A stretch of DNA of 64,000 nt from Castor canadensis (Eukaryota; Chordata; Mammalia; Rodentia; Castoridae), in NCBI RefSeq assembly GCF_047511655.1, contig NC_133387.1:48166353-48230352 (forward strand). The letters run 5' to 3'. The translations under genes and the position numbers were made by a program. Positions 1 to 13,850 of this stretch are shown here, one piece after another. How positions within the stretch are numbered: position 1 is the stretch's first letter; each line of letters starts with the position of its first letter. Below the pieces are notes generated by a model. The model saw only the letters and a program-made list of their open reading frames with translations, made no database searches and had not been told where the DNA came from.

Positions 1-2282
1 GGTGAGGTCAGATGGTAAGCCTGTGTCTAATCTGTGTTTCTCTTGCTTGTGACAAACAACACCTCTAGGTAGCACAACATGAAACAGAAGCACAGAGACA
101 GTGAAAAGGAATTACCCGATTCTACCAAGAAAGCCAAACAAATGGGAACCAATCACCAAGTCTGCCTATCCAGAATAGCTGAGGAACTCAACACAAAGAT
201 TGGTGTCTATATCCTTGCTGACATAGTCACAAGACAGAAGTAGCAAAGGCCTCCTTGGTACTGGAGTCCAGGGCAATAGGCAGTGCAGAGTGCATTTAGG
301 TGGAGCCTTTACTAAGATTGGAAAGAAAAGAACACTGACATGAGAATCATAAAAGGCAACTTATCCAGACTTTGCCGTAGCAAGGGGTCAGCCACCATCA
401 CTTGCATTTGGCTGAGACTCCATGACAGCCAAAGGGAAGCTGTACAGCGGATTGGGTGGGGAGGGGAAGAGAGGACCTGCAGGGAAGGGAAGCATTCGAG
501 TCTGCTCTAGCTGGAGGATGATGGTAGGGTTTGTTGGGGGTAGGCTAGTCAGGTGAGACATATTCTGTATGATTAGTCCAGGAGCATATTTGGTATTCTC
601 AGATTGGTCCTGAGTTGGAAGCTGGCAGTCACTAACCACATCTTGATTGGGCCGAATGCTCAGCTGTTGTGGGTCAGAGCTGAATCATTATCTACTATCT
701 GGCCATTTTCTGTATTTTCAGTTTCTCTAGGAAGACAGTAATGTTTTTCCTTTAATCTGAAAACTCTTTATTGAACTGATAGTTGGATCAAAACCTGTAG
801 TTAGTAAGAGATATAGTTTTGGATGGTTTTCTCTAATCTCTGTTTGATATGTTCCATTCGACCATTGGTCACAGGATTGTGTTGGAGGCAATTTCATTTC
901 TATAGCATAGACTGGTTCTCATTTCCTTCCTTCTTATCCTACAGTCACTTGGTGCCCTGTGCCCGTGCACAGTTGCAGCATTTTACCCTGGCTCTGCCTC
1001 CCCACAAGTGTTCCATATTCCAAACAGGCTGTTAGAAACTCTCGAAAGCCCGAATCTTTTCCTTCTGTTCTGTCAATAACATCAACACACCAATCAACAC
1101 CAAGAGGGTGATAAGTGAGTGATTCTGACTCATTTAAAAATGTATCTCTCATGCACCAAAGCCCAGAACTTACTCAGAGAGAAACAGGCTCATTAAAACA
1201 GTATCACATCGGGTCATCCTTGTTATCTTCCCCCCAAATTATTAAATGGACATGTTGCAAAGCAGGGTGCTTTGCAGATTACTTTAAAAAAAGAGAAGAA
1301 AATCTATTTTTGATTGTGGGAAAATCTTTAGCAGTTGGAGACAGAGTCAGTTTCAAAGTGCTTTCGCACCTGAGCAAAATTATGTTACTTTGCTTCTGAG
1401 AAGAGAGAGTTAGGATGCTCCTTGTCGAGGCTCCTTGCAGTCTTCGCCCCACAGCTCAGACCTACCCCAAAACTTACAAATTGCCTGCTGGGGTCTCAGT
1501 TAAAGAATGGAGAACTGAGTAAAGGCTCTGAGGTTAAAAATACCAAGAAGGGTGCAATATAATTTAAATAGGGAAACAAATACTCTACAGTTTTAGCTCT
1601 CGCTATCTGCAGTCATTGAATTTGGCTCTGTTTCTATGCTATAGGGCACCTGACTTGCTCACACTATGTCAGTGGTAGTTATCAAGTGTTTGCTACCTTG
1701 CCACAACCTACTCTCATTTTCTTCTTTCCCTCTGTCAAAGATAAACAAAGCTAGGTACTGGGTAGAGGTAAGGGCAAATTTTAGTCAGTAGTACACTATT
1801 GCAATAGGGAAAAGAATCTATCATAGACTGACCTCAACCTCCATTGCACAAGGGTTGATGAGAGGAGGTGAGTAAACTGGAGATTAGGGGAGTTGGGGAA
1901 GTGAATCACAGAGAAGGGAGGGGTCCATGTGGAATCTCTCTGGGCTTAATAACTGGGGCTTATCAAGGCTTGGCTCCTGTCCTTCTACAGATACTGGGGC
2001 ACAGTTGTCTTAGCTTTAGGTGTGGCCTATGACAATTCTTTTGATCTTCAGCAGATTCTCTGAGCAGCCTTGAGTTTTCTCAGGCAGGCAGTTTAAGCAA
2101 GGCTGGGGTCATCCCAGGGATATAGCCGTGAGCTGTTAGAAACCATGAGATAATGTCTGCTCAAGGGTTTATGGGTCAAGGTTGAGGCCTTGGTGAGCAG
2201 AGGGCTCAGGGGAGGCTGGCTAGAGTTCAGTGGAGGGGAGAATCTTTGCTGCTTTCAATATTATCATCAGTGTTAAATGCAG
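1..2282. other. Intergenic, nothing recognised
   Basis: Mixed-composition sequence. Small open frames on both strands carry no family features. No repeat was recognised with confidence. Confidence 0.5.
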
Positions 2283-2492
2283 TTTTTGTTGTTTTGACTT
2301 TTTTCCTTGCAATTCTGGGGATAGAACTCAGGGCCTTGCATATGCTAGGGAAGCAGTACTGACCACCATCCCCAGCCCTGTTTGTTTTATGTTGAGATAC
2401 TGTCTTACCTCAAATTTGCAATCCTTCTGCTTCAAACTCCTGAGTAGCTGGGATTATAGACATGTACCACCATGCCTGGCTAAAGTGACTTT
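2283..2492 (-). mobile_element. Composite SINE, reverse
   Basis: GGGGATAGAACTCAGGGCCT, then TGAGTAGCTGGGATTATAGA and CACCATGCCTGGC, the reverse complement of the B1-like plus tRNA-like composite. Confidence 0.85.
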
Positions 2493-5400
2493 TTTGATGT
2501 CCCTAAGGACAGCTTTTTTGTGTAGAAGAGACCACTAAGAGGTTTAATTGGGTTTCTTTTTAAATGGATATTTTATTTGCTTAAGTTTTAAAACCACCTT
2601 ATAGCCTTGAAATTTCTTTTAAAAGTCCAGCAAACTTTTATAATTCTTTTAAGGAGGACTATAGAACCCTTTTAAATGCCCTAAATCTGTAAGTTTAATT
2701 TTTTTATTCATGGTGTTTTAATTATAAAATTAATTTTTGAGTAGAAATGTTAAAAAAAGTAATTTATTGAATAAAGACTGGTTATGGATTTTTGGTGAGA
2801 CAAAAATAATTATAATTGCTATACCTTTAAGGGGGGGGTGGGGAAAGGGTTTCCTATAGATCAAGTTCGTGTATTTAAATAATGTATTCGGTAAGACAGG
2901 AATAAGCTGCTGACCTCCTCCACTAAGATTTTCTCCATAGTATGCCTCTTGGTTTTTAATGCCCCTAACTATAAAACATAACTGTTTCTCAATACATTAT
3001 TTTCAGCTGGTGTGTATATGGGTTCAGGAAAATATATATTTATGTCCCTAAAACTCAAGGGACATAAAAAATATATATTTAAAATATTATTTATTAAATA
3101 ATATAGAAAATATATTATTTTTATATGAAAACATAAAGATTCAATTTTTATATTAAAATATATTAAATATATTTAAATATATATTTTTTAACAAAATAAT
3201 GAGAGGTTAAGCTTTGAGTTGTGATTCAAATAAGATTGACAGAATGACAACATGAGGGTAGAAGCCTCAACAAGCTTTCCATAGTATTAATGAAAGGGAA
3301 ATGGCTGTCACGGAGCCATGGTGTAGGGAGGCCACGCGGCAGAGCTGAGAACCACACAGTGTCTGGTTGACCTCATCTCACATCCTGACCTTGGAGTCTG
3401 CGACTCACATTCATCTGCTTTTGTATTCTAAGAAATTGTTTGGAGGTTTTGAGTTGATGTGTAGCATACTATGAATTTTCCTACTTAAAATAACTAGAAA
3501 TAGGTCGGTCCTGTTAGCAATTTTGTGCACAAGTGCTGACTGTCACCAAGAGTGTACTGACATTAGGAAATTCCTGCCCTGGTGTTCTAGAAGTGTTCCA
3601 CACCCATACAGACTTGCCACTTTGCTCTTCTATCCCATGTGGATTTCCTCTTTGTTGTTCTGTAAGATTTTTAAAGAGCTTCCTGTGTAGCTCCAAACAC
3701 CTTTGACTTGATGACATCTTGTGTTCTTTTCATCATCTACCTTCTAGAATAGAATTTTATAATTTAGAATTTTTATAAATATCAGCATATAGGTAATTAA
3801 ATTCCAGGCATCTACATGGCATCATCCAGTTTTTACACTCTTACTGGAAAGGTCTTTGTATGAACACGAGTGTGCACAGTGTGCTCATGTTTTTGCATTT
3901 CTCTACAGCCTGTCTATGTTTGCCTCTTCACCTGCCTTGTGCAAGTAAGAGGTTCTTTGGGCTGAATGTGAGAAAGAGTTCTAATATTTAGTGAGTGAAA
4001 TTTAAGATTTAATTTCTCTGTTTTAATACATACATGAAGTAAGTCTTTCATTCAAACTGCTTCCCTGAATTAGCTTTGGCAAAAACATATGTCCTAGTCC
4101 AAAACAATGAATTAGCTCATATTACAAAGTGATCAGTGCAACTCCATCATCTGAAATCTTATTTTTTATCTTACCAAGCACATTAGAAGAGAAATCATCA
4201 ACTTGTTTGATTTTCAAAAGGATCATAAGGGCTAGCTGTCTATTTTTTTCTCAGCCTAGATTCTTGAGGAAATAACCGAAATATTAATGCCAGAAGAAAT
4301 TGTTACTGGCTCTGAAAGCTTGATGGATTTTTGCTAGATTTGAATGCAAACAGTCTGAAGACTTGTAAAGCAAAAAAGTTCTTTCCTTTGCAAGAACTGT
4401 CTCCATGCATCCTGAAAGAATCTGTGCTCCAGAGCCCGACAAAATCTCTTTTAAGTCTAATCTAACAACCAGTACCCGTTTTGCAAGGAAATGAAATCAG
4501 AAACATTACCAGAGCAATGAAAAGATAATACCATTCCAAAGAAAGGCTGCATTCTGATGCAGGGGATGAAAGCTGTTCCTCTGGAAAATATCACCTGGTT
4601 TTTATGTGGGAAATCATCTTATGGCAATGCTACCATTGGGGACCTCTAGCATAGGTCACAAAATATAAAAGGTTCTGAGACCTCAGGTCACTTGTGCTCT
4701 CATGGTACAAATGTTTGTTCCAGAAAAGTGTAGTCCAGGGGACAGGACTATAAGCCCATAAATTGTAACATTCAGTAGGGGAATTTCTGCAGGCCAGTTT
4801 GGTCTAGCAAATACCTTGTTCATGTGAATACATTAGGTCAAGAATCTCCAGAATAAAAAAAGAGAGGAGACACTACATTATTTGTGTTTCTTTTGTATGT
4901 TTTTCCTTGTCGAAAGCATGGCTCAGAAGAAAAGTTCACCGTGAGTTTACATAATAGACATGGTTCCCAGATATAAAGAAAAACTCAGCACTTAGAAGTT
5001 TTGGCAAAATTCCACAGTCTTTACAACAACTCATACAATTTCAAGCTTTATGTGCATTTGAAAAAACACTAAAAGATACTCTTCTTTAAAAGGCAGTTTG
5101 TTGGACAAAAGAAAGTAATTTAATTTTAGTTTAATGTCGACACTATGTCTCCTTATTAATTCTACAACATGTAAAAAAATAGTAAAATATTTTGGTGTAA
5201 GATGAGTTTAAGTTGTCATGATTTAAGGGTTTAATATTTCCTGTTTCCAGAAAATTGTAGGATTTTTTTTAAAAAGTGTGTTTCAATGAAAAGTTCTTAG
5301 TGATGTCTTCTGAGAGAGTTATTCTTTTGCATTCTTATTCCCTGGCCGAGGATGTCAGTGATGCCAAAGTGGAGAAATTCTAGTTCAAACTAAAATTATG

Positions 5401-5666
5401 AATCTAGTCTGATTTCTCCAAGGTTTAACTTTATATAAATTTGGATTCCTATATAAGATGGTTCTAGATTAAGTTTCTCCAGAAAGGGATTTTTAAAAGA
5501 CTGACATATATAACATGTTAATTTTTAGTTTCTTTAAACATGGAAACTTCTGGAAATATTTATTTATTAACTTGTCTAAACCAATCAGAAGAGCTCTTTT
5601 CTTTTGTAAGACTTAATTATCTTATTTATTAATTCCCTCTGGAGGCAGAAAAGTGTTCGAAATCAG
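2493..5666. other. Intergenic, AT-rich
   Basis: Single-copy-looking sequence with an AT-only low-complexity tract at about 3035-3190. No gene recognised. Confidence 0.55.
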
Positions 5667-5872
5667 GGCTAGGTGTGGTGGTTTGGACTGTAATCCCAAC
5701 TACTCAGCATACAGAGATTGGGGGAATTGAGGTTTGAGGCCTGCCCAAGGCAAAAACATGAGACCCTACCTGAAAAATAACTAAAGTCAAAAAAAAAAAA
5801 GATCTTGGGGTGTGGTTCAAGTGGTAGAGCATCAGCCCGGTGAGCAAGATGCTAAGAAAGGAAAAAAACAAA
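5667..5872 (+). mobile_element. Composite SINE
   Basis: GCTAGGTGTGGTGGTTTGGA ... A-run ... GGGGTGTGGTTCAAGTGGTA. The B1-like module precedes the tRNA-like module, which is truncated. Confidence 0.85.
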
Positions 5873-6029
5873 ATATTGGAAATCACCCAACATGAGGCAA
5901 AGACTTTGTCAATCACAAAAATGCAGGGTGAGCTCACATCTTTAATTCTACGATCTCAGCTACAGAGAAAATAAACATGGAACACAAGGACTCCACAGTC
6001 TAGGTACGAAAGGCCAAGTCTTTCTCTCT

Positions 6030-6362
6030 CCCTCTCTCTTTCTTTTTTATGGCATTGTGGTGTGAACTCAGGGCTTCACACATTGTAGGCTGGTGCTCTG
6101 CCGCCTGAGCCATGCCCTGGCCCTTTTCGCTGTGGTTATTTTGGAGACAGGTTCTTGCCTTTGGCCAGGTTGGCCTGGATTACGAGCCTTCTCTTTTATG
6201 CTTCCCACTGTAGCAGGGATGACAGGCATGCATACCACACCCATCTTTTTTCTGTTGAGATGGGGTGTTGCAAACTTTTTTGCCTGAGCTGACCTAGAAA
6301 CACAATGCTTCTGAACTCAGCCTCTCAAGCAGCTAGAATTACAGGTGTGAGCCCCTGGAACC
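6030..6362 (-). mobile_element. Composite SINE, reverse
   Basis: GGTGTGAACTCAGGGCTTCA (tRNA-like) precedes CTCTCAAGCAGCTAGAATTA and GTGTGAGCCCCTGG (B1-like), all in reverse orientation. Confidence 0.8.
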
Positions 6363-6489
6363 TGGATAATTTTCTTCTCAGTGGACACTTTTGAAAGGAT
6401 AATTCAGAAAAAAGGAAGTCAGTACTGCTATTCACAAGAAATGTAGACATATGAGAGACACATGGAGAATACTTTCCTAACATTAGCAA

Positions 6490-6805
6490 CTTAGAGCTGG
6501 GTTGGGCTGGGCTGGGCTGTGCATGACTGTAATCCTAGCTACTCAGGAGGGAGGGATAGGAGGAGTATGGTCAGAGGCCAGTCTGGGCAAAAGCAAAAAA
6601 CCCTATCTGCAAAAACAAACTAAAAGCAAAAGGACTGGAGGCTCAAGTGTTAGAGCACTTGCCTAGTACGTGTGAGGCCCTGAGTTCAATCCCCAGTATT
6701 ATAAAAAAAAAAAGCACTTGGGGTTGAGGATGCCACTAAGTGGTGGAGCTCTGCCTAGCATGTGCAAAGCCCTGGGTTTGATCCCCAGCACTGGAGGAAA
6801 AAAAA
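6490..6805 (+). mobile_element. Composite SINE with two tRNA-like modules
   Basis: The B1-like part (GACTGTAATCCTAGCTACTC) is followed by a tRNA-like copy (GAGTTCAATCCCCAGTATT) and, after an A-run, a second tRNA-like copy (GGGTTTGATCCCCAGCACTG). Confidence 0.82.
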
Positions 6806-7554
6806 AGCCTTTCAAGGAAAAAAGCTTTTCACAGGCACTGGAGTAAAGTAATGTTAGAATAAGATAATAAGATTGCTAAGTTAGATATAAAACTGGTTAC
6901 TTCACAATAAAATAAACAAATGCAAGATGATTTTCTGGGCATTACCTATCCTATAGAAATCTACAAAATAACATGAATTCACGTGTCTGAGCTTTAGCAG
7001 ATAGTAAAGAACAAGGCTAAATGCAATACCTAATTTTATTTTTGTTTGAATAATCATCTATTATGACTTTGGCTTTATTCTCAAGTTTTGGACAATTTTT
7101 CACAGACTTAGGTCACAACGTGTTTGTTTATTCTGTCATTGCATGGACCCTCAGGACGTGCCTTCTTTCACTGTCTGTGCAGGGATGTCTATGCATCCTT
7201 CAGAATCTGACCTAAAGCTACAAGCAAGATGGAGATCCAGTTGTCCTCAATACTCAAGGTTCAAGATAACATTATGGAGAGCACTGAGATATTCGACTTT
7301 CTTTGGTAAGTTGCCCATGTCCCAGGAGAAAATAAACATCCTATCTCCTAACCAGTGGTTTATCAATTGTGTTAATATTTTTAAAGAACAAATCTTTTTA
7401 ATTCATGAGTTTTCTCTATTATTCATCATTTTTTGTTCTGATCTTATTCTTTCTTTTGACATTGTTTGGTTTAATTTTTGCTTTTACATTTCAGAGGTAG
7501 AAACTTAACGATATTAAAGCATAATATAAACACTTCAAACTATAGATTCCTCTC
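6806..7554. other. Intergenic
   Basis: Contains a 121-codon plus-strand frame (7143-7508) with a Phe/Ile-rich end and no recognisable domain. I judge it a chance frame. Confidence 0.5.
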
Positions 7555-7685
7555 TTGAGTTGGGCATGGTGGTATACTTCTGTAATCCCAGCACTTGGGA
7601 GGCTGAGACAGCAGGGTCAAGAGTTCTAGGCAAGCCTGAATCACACAGTGAAATCCTGTCACAAACAAACAAACAAACAAACACC
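7555..7685 (+). mobile_element. B1/Alu-like SINE with (CAAA)n tail
   Basis: TGTAATCCCAGCACTTGGGA and a tail of repeated ACAAACAA. Confidence 0.85.
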
Positions 7686-9019
7686 GATAGAGTCCTCTTT
7701 AAACATTCTCTAATTGCATCTGTACATTTTTGATATGAAGTATTTTCATTATCTTTCAATTCAAAATATTTTACATTTTTATTGTTATTTCTTTGTTGAC
7801 TGATGGCTTATTTGCCAGTACACTAATTTCCAAATACATGAGGATTTCCTAGATGTTTTCATTATTATTTTATATCTATGGTCACACTATTGAGATGTAA
7901 TTTTTATGACCAAAAACTGCACTCAATTTATGTACACGCTTTGATAAGTTTTTGCAGATACATAACTTCCATGACAGCACTGTCAATCAAGAAACTGAAC
8001 CTTTCATCTTCTCCAAAGTTCCTCAGGCGACTTTGCAATTTGTTGCTCTCTCTTCCACTGGCAGGTCATGATGGTTTTGAAATAGACTATACAAAATTAA
8101 TCTGAAGAAACTTGGAATAGCTATGCTAATATCATATAAGGTAAACTTCAAAGCAAGGTTTGTCACCTGGAATAAAGAGAGCTATAAAGAGGATTCAGGT
8201 AGTCATGCAACCTCCTCCAAACAGACCATGTTATCGTTCATATGAAAAACTCAACAAATTAAGAAAAAAGAAATCACACTAAACCACAAAGACAAAGTGC
8301 CCTTGAAAACCAGGAGGCAGCTTGGTATGGTTACCAGGGAAAAATAGATTAGTTCTAGAGTTCTAAAGTCTATTCGAGAATGTTAAAGAACACAGTGAAG
8401 GCTAACACTTGAATGTACATAGCAAGTTGTAGAATTTTTGAACAATATGAATTCTACTTGCCATGCTTTATAATATTTGAATATGGATGAACTATGTTAA
8501 AATGTTGGCAAAGTTTGCTTAATTTTGATGATAAAGATAAAGATATTTTTAATAGTCTTTATTGCCAAAGACTAAATCATTCAATACTAGAATTTTATTT
8601 TCTACTCATTAAAATATAAGTTGCTCTTGAAATATTTAGTCTGCTTTTAACAACGAAACTAAAGGATTATGTTTTACCTTTATGTAATCTGCAATTTAGC
8701 AGAAATTCTGCATATCACCAGAATGATTTATTGTAATTTACCGTGACTGTATTTTGTTATTAAATTTTAAAAGTTCATCTCTTCACAGAAAGTTAAAGTT
8801 CCTTATAATTCTTTTACCTTCTATGCTTATAAAATATTGTTATTACTTTCATTTATTAAGCTACAATCAGTCATTGTTGACAGGCAAATGTGCTCTTTTG
8901 TCAATGAAATAACCAAATCTTTTCTGATAATTCTTTGTTGTGTTTCCTCAAAATTAGATCCTAAGTTCAGAAAAAAATAGGATGGAATTTTTTTAAATTA
9001 TGGTACAATAAACATAACA
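7686..9019. other. Intergenic, AT-rich
   Basis: The first part (about 7780-8110) has faint L1-like wording in reverse orientation, such as GATAAGTTTTTGCAGATACA. The rest is unrecognised. Confidence 0.45.
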
Positions 9020-10175
9020 AATGATGTCTTATTCAAAGAATTTTAAGTGTAGTGTTCTGTGGTTTCTAGGATATTCACATTGTGCATGGTACCAACCTTC
9101 CATCTCCAAAACCTCTTTCCTCTTCCCTAACTGAAACTCTGTTCCCATTATACACTAACTCCCCTCTCCTCGCCCCCTTGCTTCTGGTGTCTGCTGTTCA
9201 CTTTCTGACTCTATGAATTTGGCTGCTGTAAGTGGCTCACATAAGTGAGGTCATGCAGTACTCGTCCTTTTGTGACTGGCTTATTGCACTGAGTAGAATG
9301 GCTTTGAGTTCATCTGTATTGTAGTATGTTTAGGGCTGGATAATAGTTCATTGTATATATACTACATTTGCTCATTCACTGACCCACTTGATCTTGGGTT
9401 ATTCCTTCTTTTTCACTGCTGTGAATAATGCTGCTATAAACATGGGTATACAAACATCTTTTGAGATCCTGCTTTGAATTTGGGAGGATATGTGCTCAGA
9501 AGTGGAATCTCTGGATCATATGATAATTCTGTGTTTCATTATTTTGGGAAACCATCATACTGGTTTCCACAGCAGCCATATCATTTTATATTTGCACCGG
9601 TAATGCCCAAGGGATCCAATTTCTGCATACCCTTGTCAATTCTTTTATGTACTTGTTTATAATGGCCATCCTAATAGTTGTGAAGTAGTGTGTCATTGTG
9701 GTTTTGATTTGCATTTTCCTAATAATCAGCAATATTGAGTTTCTTTTCCATGTGACTTTTGGCCATTTGTTTATATTCCTTGGAGAAATATCCATTCGAG
9801 TCCTTTCCCTCCCTTTTCACCCAGGTTTTGTTGTTGCTATCATTAAAGATTCCATACATTAACCCATTACTAAATATATGATTGGTGTCCTTTGATATAC
9901 AGAGGTTTTACATTTGATGTAGTCTAATTTATTTGCTTTTTCTCTTATTGTTTGTGTTTTCAGCGTCGTATCCACGACATCACTGTCAAATGCTATATGA
10001 TGAAAATGTCCCCTATGTTTTCTTCTGAGAATTATATAATTTTAGCTTTTATATTTAGAGCTTTGATTCACATGAAGTTAATTTTGTGTGTGTGGTGTAA
10101 AATAAGGGTTCGACTTCATTCTTTTGTATATGGATATCCAGTTTTCCCCATACCATTTTTTGGGAAAAATTGAAT
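9020..10175 (-). mobile_element. Old L1 ORF2 C-terminus and 3' region, reverse
   Basis: GCTGTGAATAATGCTGCTAT, AGTGGAATCTCTGGATCATA and TGGATATCCAGTTTTCCCCA are classic reverse-complement landmarks of an ancient L1 ORF2 end. Frames are broken. Confidence 0.85.
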
Positions 10176-11159
10176 GCTTAGTGAATCTGAATGTAAAATT
10201 TGCTCAGGGGCTGTCCTAATCTCTGTGTCATTCCAGTATTTGTAAATGTACTGCTGAGGCAAGCATTAGGATGTCACAGAGATCCTAGAAATAATTTAGG
10301 TGGCTTTGATTTTCCTGAATTTCTGAATCATCTTATTACTAGTACAGGACATTCACAAGAAGAATAATAAAATCAAAGGATAAATGTACAGACAAAAAAC
10401 ATTTATATAAAAATTTCTGGGACTGCATATTTTTCGAAATAGGTTGACAGGCTCAAGAGATTTGTTAGTGCTCATATGTCCATAATATGATCTTATCCAA
10501 GGAAAAACACTGATGAAGTTCTTATGAAGTGCTTATGTACCATAGGCCAACAGAGACAATTACTCTCTTCAATTTTGATATTGTTAATGACTGCGATAAA
10601 TTAATCTTATCCATTTAGTCATATTATGAAGCAGATGATTCTATTTTCTTCATGGGCACAATACAAACCTGGAAACTATGCTCTTAAACAGTTCTTCAAG
10701 AAAAGGACTATGAGAACTTATGTTAAAATAAGAAAGAAATATAAAATCCATGTACTGTGCAATAAGCAGCTGTTTTTTAATTTGTGTCATCGGTGGAAAA
10801 ATTACCCCCAAACTCAAAACTGAAGAAAAAATATAGTAATAATTTAAAAAACAAATCAGGTGAATTTGGAAAAAAAATACTAAAATTTCAAGGTCCTAAA
10901 AGATGTTTTTGCTTTTTTTTAATGGATAACTTTAATTAGGTGTCAATTTATTTTTAATGTGTTTAGTCCCCAAATAAAACATATTTCATTTTAAATATTA
11001 TTTTTGGCAAAGTAGTCTTTGTCTTGCATAATTTAAGGGAGATTAAGTAGCACTGTTTTCTTACTGAATCGGAGGAACTCTGAATTTATTCCTATATATT
11101 TAAAAATGATTCAATATTAATATTCTAAATGTCTTAGAATAGTAAATATTCTATTTTAG
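10176..11159. other. Intergenic, AT-rich
   Basis: No gene or repeat recognised. Confidence 0.5.
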
Positions 11160-11450
11160 AAACAGAACAGGAAGGTAAAACAGGTCCTGTCTGGGAGTTG
11201 GTACCAGTGGGAGGGGGGAGGATATGAGGAGAGGGTGTGGGAGGGTGAATGTAGTGAAAATATTATGTACATATGTATGCAAATAGAAAAATAAGGCCTA
11301 TTGAAACTATTCCAGGAATGGGGGAGGGGATTAGAGGAGAATGATGGAAGGGGTGAATTCAACTATGATATATTCTAAGAACTTGTAAATGTCACATTAT
11401 TCCCCCAGTTCAACAATAATATGATAATACAAAAGACAGAAAAGTAAAAA
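11160..11450 (+). mobile_element. L1 3'UTR fragment
   Basis: GGTACCAGTGGGAGGGGGGA and the following TATGTACATATGTATGCAAAT match the 3' end of the L1 at 21.2-21.5 kb. Confidence 0.75.
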
Positions 11451-11629
11451 TACTATTTTAGATAAATGTTATTTGTATTCTTTGTTGATCATACTAATGT
11501 AAAATATTTCCTTTAAGTTCACTTTTTTATTATATGCTATACAAAAATGGACAAAATGGATAGAAACTTGAAGAGAGTTCATAAGTCAAAAAATTGGAAA
11601 ATGTTAGGTAGGTTATGTTGTAGTTAATG

Positions 11630-11793
11630 GGCAATTTTTTTTTTTTTTGCTGTACTGGGGATTGAACTCAAGACCTACACCTTGAGCCACTGGACCAACC
11701 CTTTTTTGTAATGGTTTCAAATTACAGTCCTTCTGATCTCTGCCTCCTGAGTAGCTAGGATTATAGGTGTGAGCCACGGTGCCTAGCCATGGG
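11630..11793 (-). mobile_element. Composite SINE, reverse
   Basis: Poly(T), TACTGGGGATTGAACTCAAG, then CTGAGTAGCTAGGATTATAG and GAGCCACGGTGCCTAGCC. Confidence 0.85.
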
Positions 11794-13369
11794 TAACTTT
11801 GTTAATGAAAGCTAGTAATCCATTTAGCTGTGAATTGTTTTGTAAATTTGATAATGGGGTTGTATTTGATTGGTGAACTATTATTAATTTGAATAATCCC
11901 ACAGCTGATGAACAAATTCTGTGTCAAATGAGAAGTGCTTAAAGAGAATTAAAAAAAGAAATAGAAGAGAGGGAAGGAGAGGTGTTACTGTGTATTGTAT
12001 CACTGCCAAGTCAGTCGAATTTTAGACACAAGTACAATTATATTATGGTTAAAGTAAGAAATGTAAATATTTTAATGTAAATGTTTTATCAGAAAAAGGA
12101 GTATCATTAGGACTGTATTTCAAAAACATTTTTGAAAGAACAGCCTTAGTAGAGTCCTAGTATCTTCCTACCATTCCAAATTTATCTGCTCCCTTTATTG
12201 ACAGTAACTGTTTTTATCCTAATCCTAAACCTGCAAACATTTATATACAAGTTAGACTGCTATTATTACACTTATAAGATGATGAGAGCTCAAATGAAAA
12301 AAGGAACAGAAAAGATGGGTTTAAAATATAATGGAGATTGGACTATGAGAAGAAAGTTGGATTTGAGAGAGTAGAATTAGGAGTGAACATGACTTCCACA
12401 CAAATATAGAATGAACACCTAACTCATTAATGACAGAGCCACAGATATTACAGTTGATTGAAATCAAACTTCAAGAATCACACATAAATTAGCAGTAAGT
12501 ATGCTGGAATTAATTTCTAAGCAGTTCTACAACTATTTATTCCATGAAAGGTACAGAAATCAGTTTCACTTCCTCCAGACAAAATTTATTCATGGTTCTA
12601 CACATCATTTGCATTGATATTAGTCATTTGTAACTTATAAAAATTGTAAAATAGCTCAAAGATGAGGAAAATTACAGAGAACCTATAGAATCAAGTAGCA
12701 GTGAGAATATACTTAGAGAACTGCCTACTTCTTCCATTTCAAAGAAAGCATGTTTCATTACAAATTTTTTTAGTTTAAGTTTCCTTAGAGATTCTAAATG
12801 CTGTTCAATGTTCTTTATATATGACATTCAGTAATCGGTGTTTTTTTTTTTTTCCAGAAGAGACTGAGAACAGACCTCAAAGACTATAAAAGGTTGATTG
12901 ATCTGATTCTGCCAGACAGGACAGAGTAAAGCATGGTTAAAAACAAGAGCTCTCGAGTCAGATTGTTGAAGTTCAAGTTCTGACTTCATTACTAACTAGC
13001 TGTTGACTTTCAGCAACTTACCTACTTTTTCTGTAACTTAGTTTCTTTATTGCTAAAATAAGAAAAATCACAGTATTTAATTTATAAGACTGTTGAGAGG
13101 ACTTCATGAGATAATAAATGTCATGTACTAGACATATGCAATCAGTCAGTAAATACTATTGATTAGTAACTTGAGCAAATGGCATTTGTAGAGCTGATCT
13201 TCTTATAGCGTACATTTTGATGGAAGCTTATATAAGTCAACAGTCTTTCTTTTGATTATAGCACTCTTCAGTTCTCTGTAATTTTCAGTCACACACACCC
13301 TCTACTTTATTACTTTAAGAACCAACTGCATAAGCAGCAGCTAGGGGTGTTATCAAGAGAAATGGAAGT
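11794..13369. other. Intergenic, AT-rich
   Basis: No gene recognised. A poly(T) tract lies at 12841-12854. Confidence 0.5.
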
Positions 13370-13850
13370 AAAGAATAGCAAGGTATGCCTCCCCAAAATA
13401 TGCCACTTTGGCCTGCTGATTATTTTGAACCGAAAAAGAAACAGATAAAAACAACTCTCTGTCTTCCTCTTACTTGATAAAAAAGCAGGATATAAATTGA
13501 TAAAGACATTCTGTTCTCTCTCCCAGAAAAGACCAATTGCTGGAGAGGACTCTAATCCTTCATTGGCCTAGAGAGAGCACGGGGAAAGTCTATACTGCCT
13601 AACTTACCTTGATCTTCATTAGCTCTGCCAGGTATTCAACTTCCCACAATTTGCTGCCCTAGAAACTCAGTCCATTTCCTTTGTGTTGTCACAATTTTTT
13701 GTCCTAAAATTTATTGTTCCAATGCTGTACAAGCTCACATGCTAACTAGCTCTTGGAGTTTCTCATCACCGAGTATGTATATATGAATACTTCTTGTGTT
13801 AAGAAACTTTTCTTGTTCCTCTGTCTTTTTTTTCTTGTTCTCTGTCTTTT
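13370..13850 (+). mobile_element. Probable solo LTR (ERVL-related)
   Basis: Ordered features such as CCCCAAAATATGCCACTTTG, CTGATTATTTTGAACC, AAAACAACTCTCTGTCTTCC and a final TTCTTGTTCCTCTGTC resemble mammalian ERVL-class LTRs from memory. The family was not identified. Confidence 0.4.

Noticed and set aside
820-1152. Possible integrase-like wording on the minus strand (frame reading TNGRMEHIKQRLEK)
   Set aside because: Only one short stretch is suggestive. Neighbouring frames show no catalytic motif, and no LTR or other pol similarity is nearby.
7143-7508. 121-codon plus-strand frame
   Set aside because: No recognisable family, AT-rich hydrophobic end, no splice or promoter context. A frame of this length is expected by chance in 64 kb.
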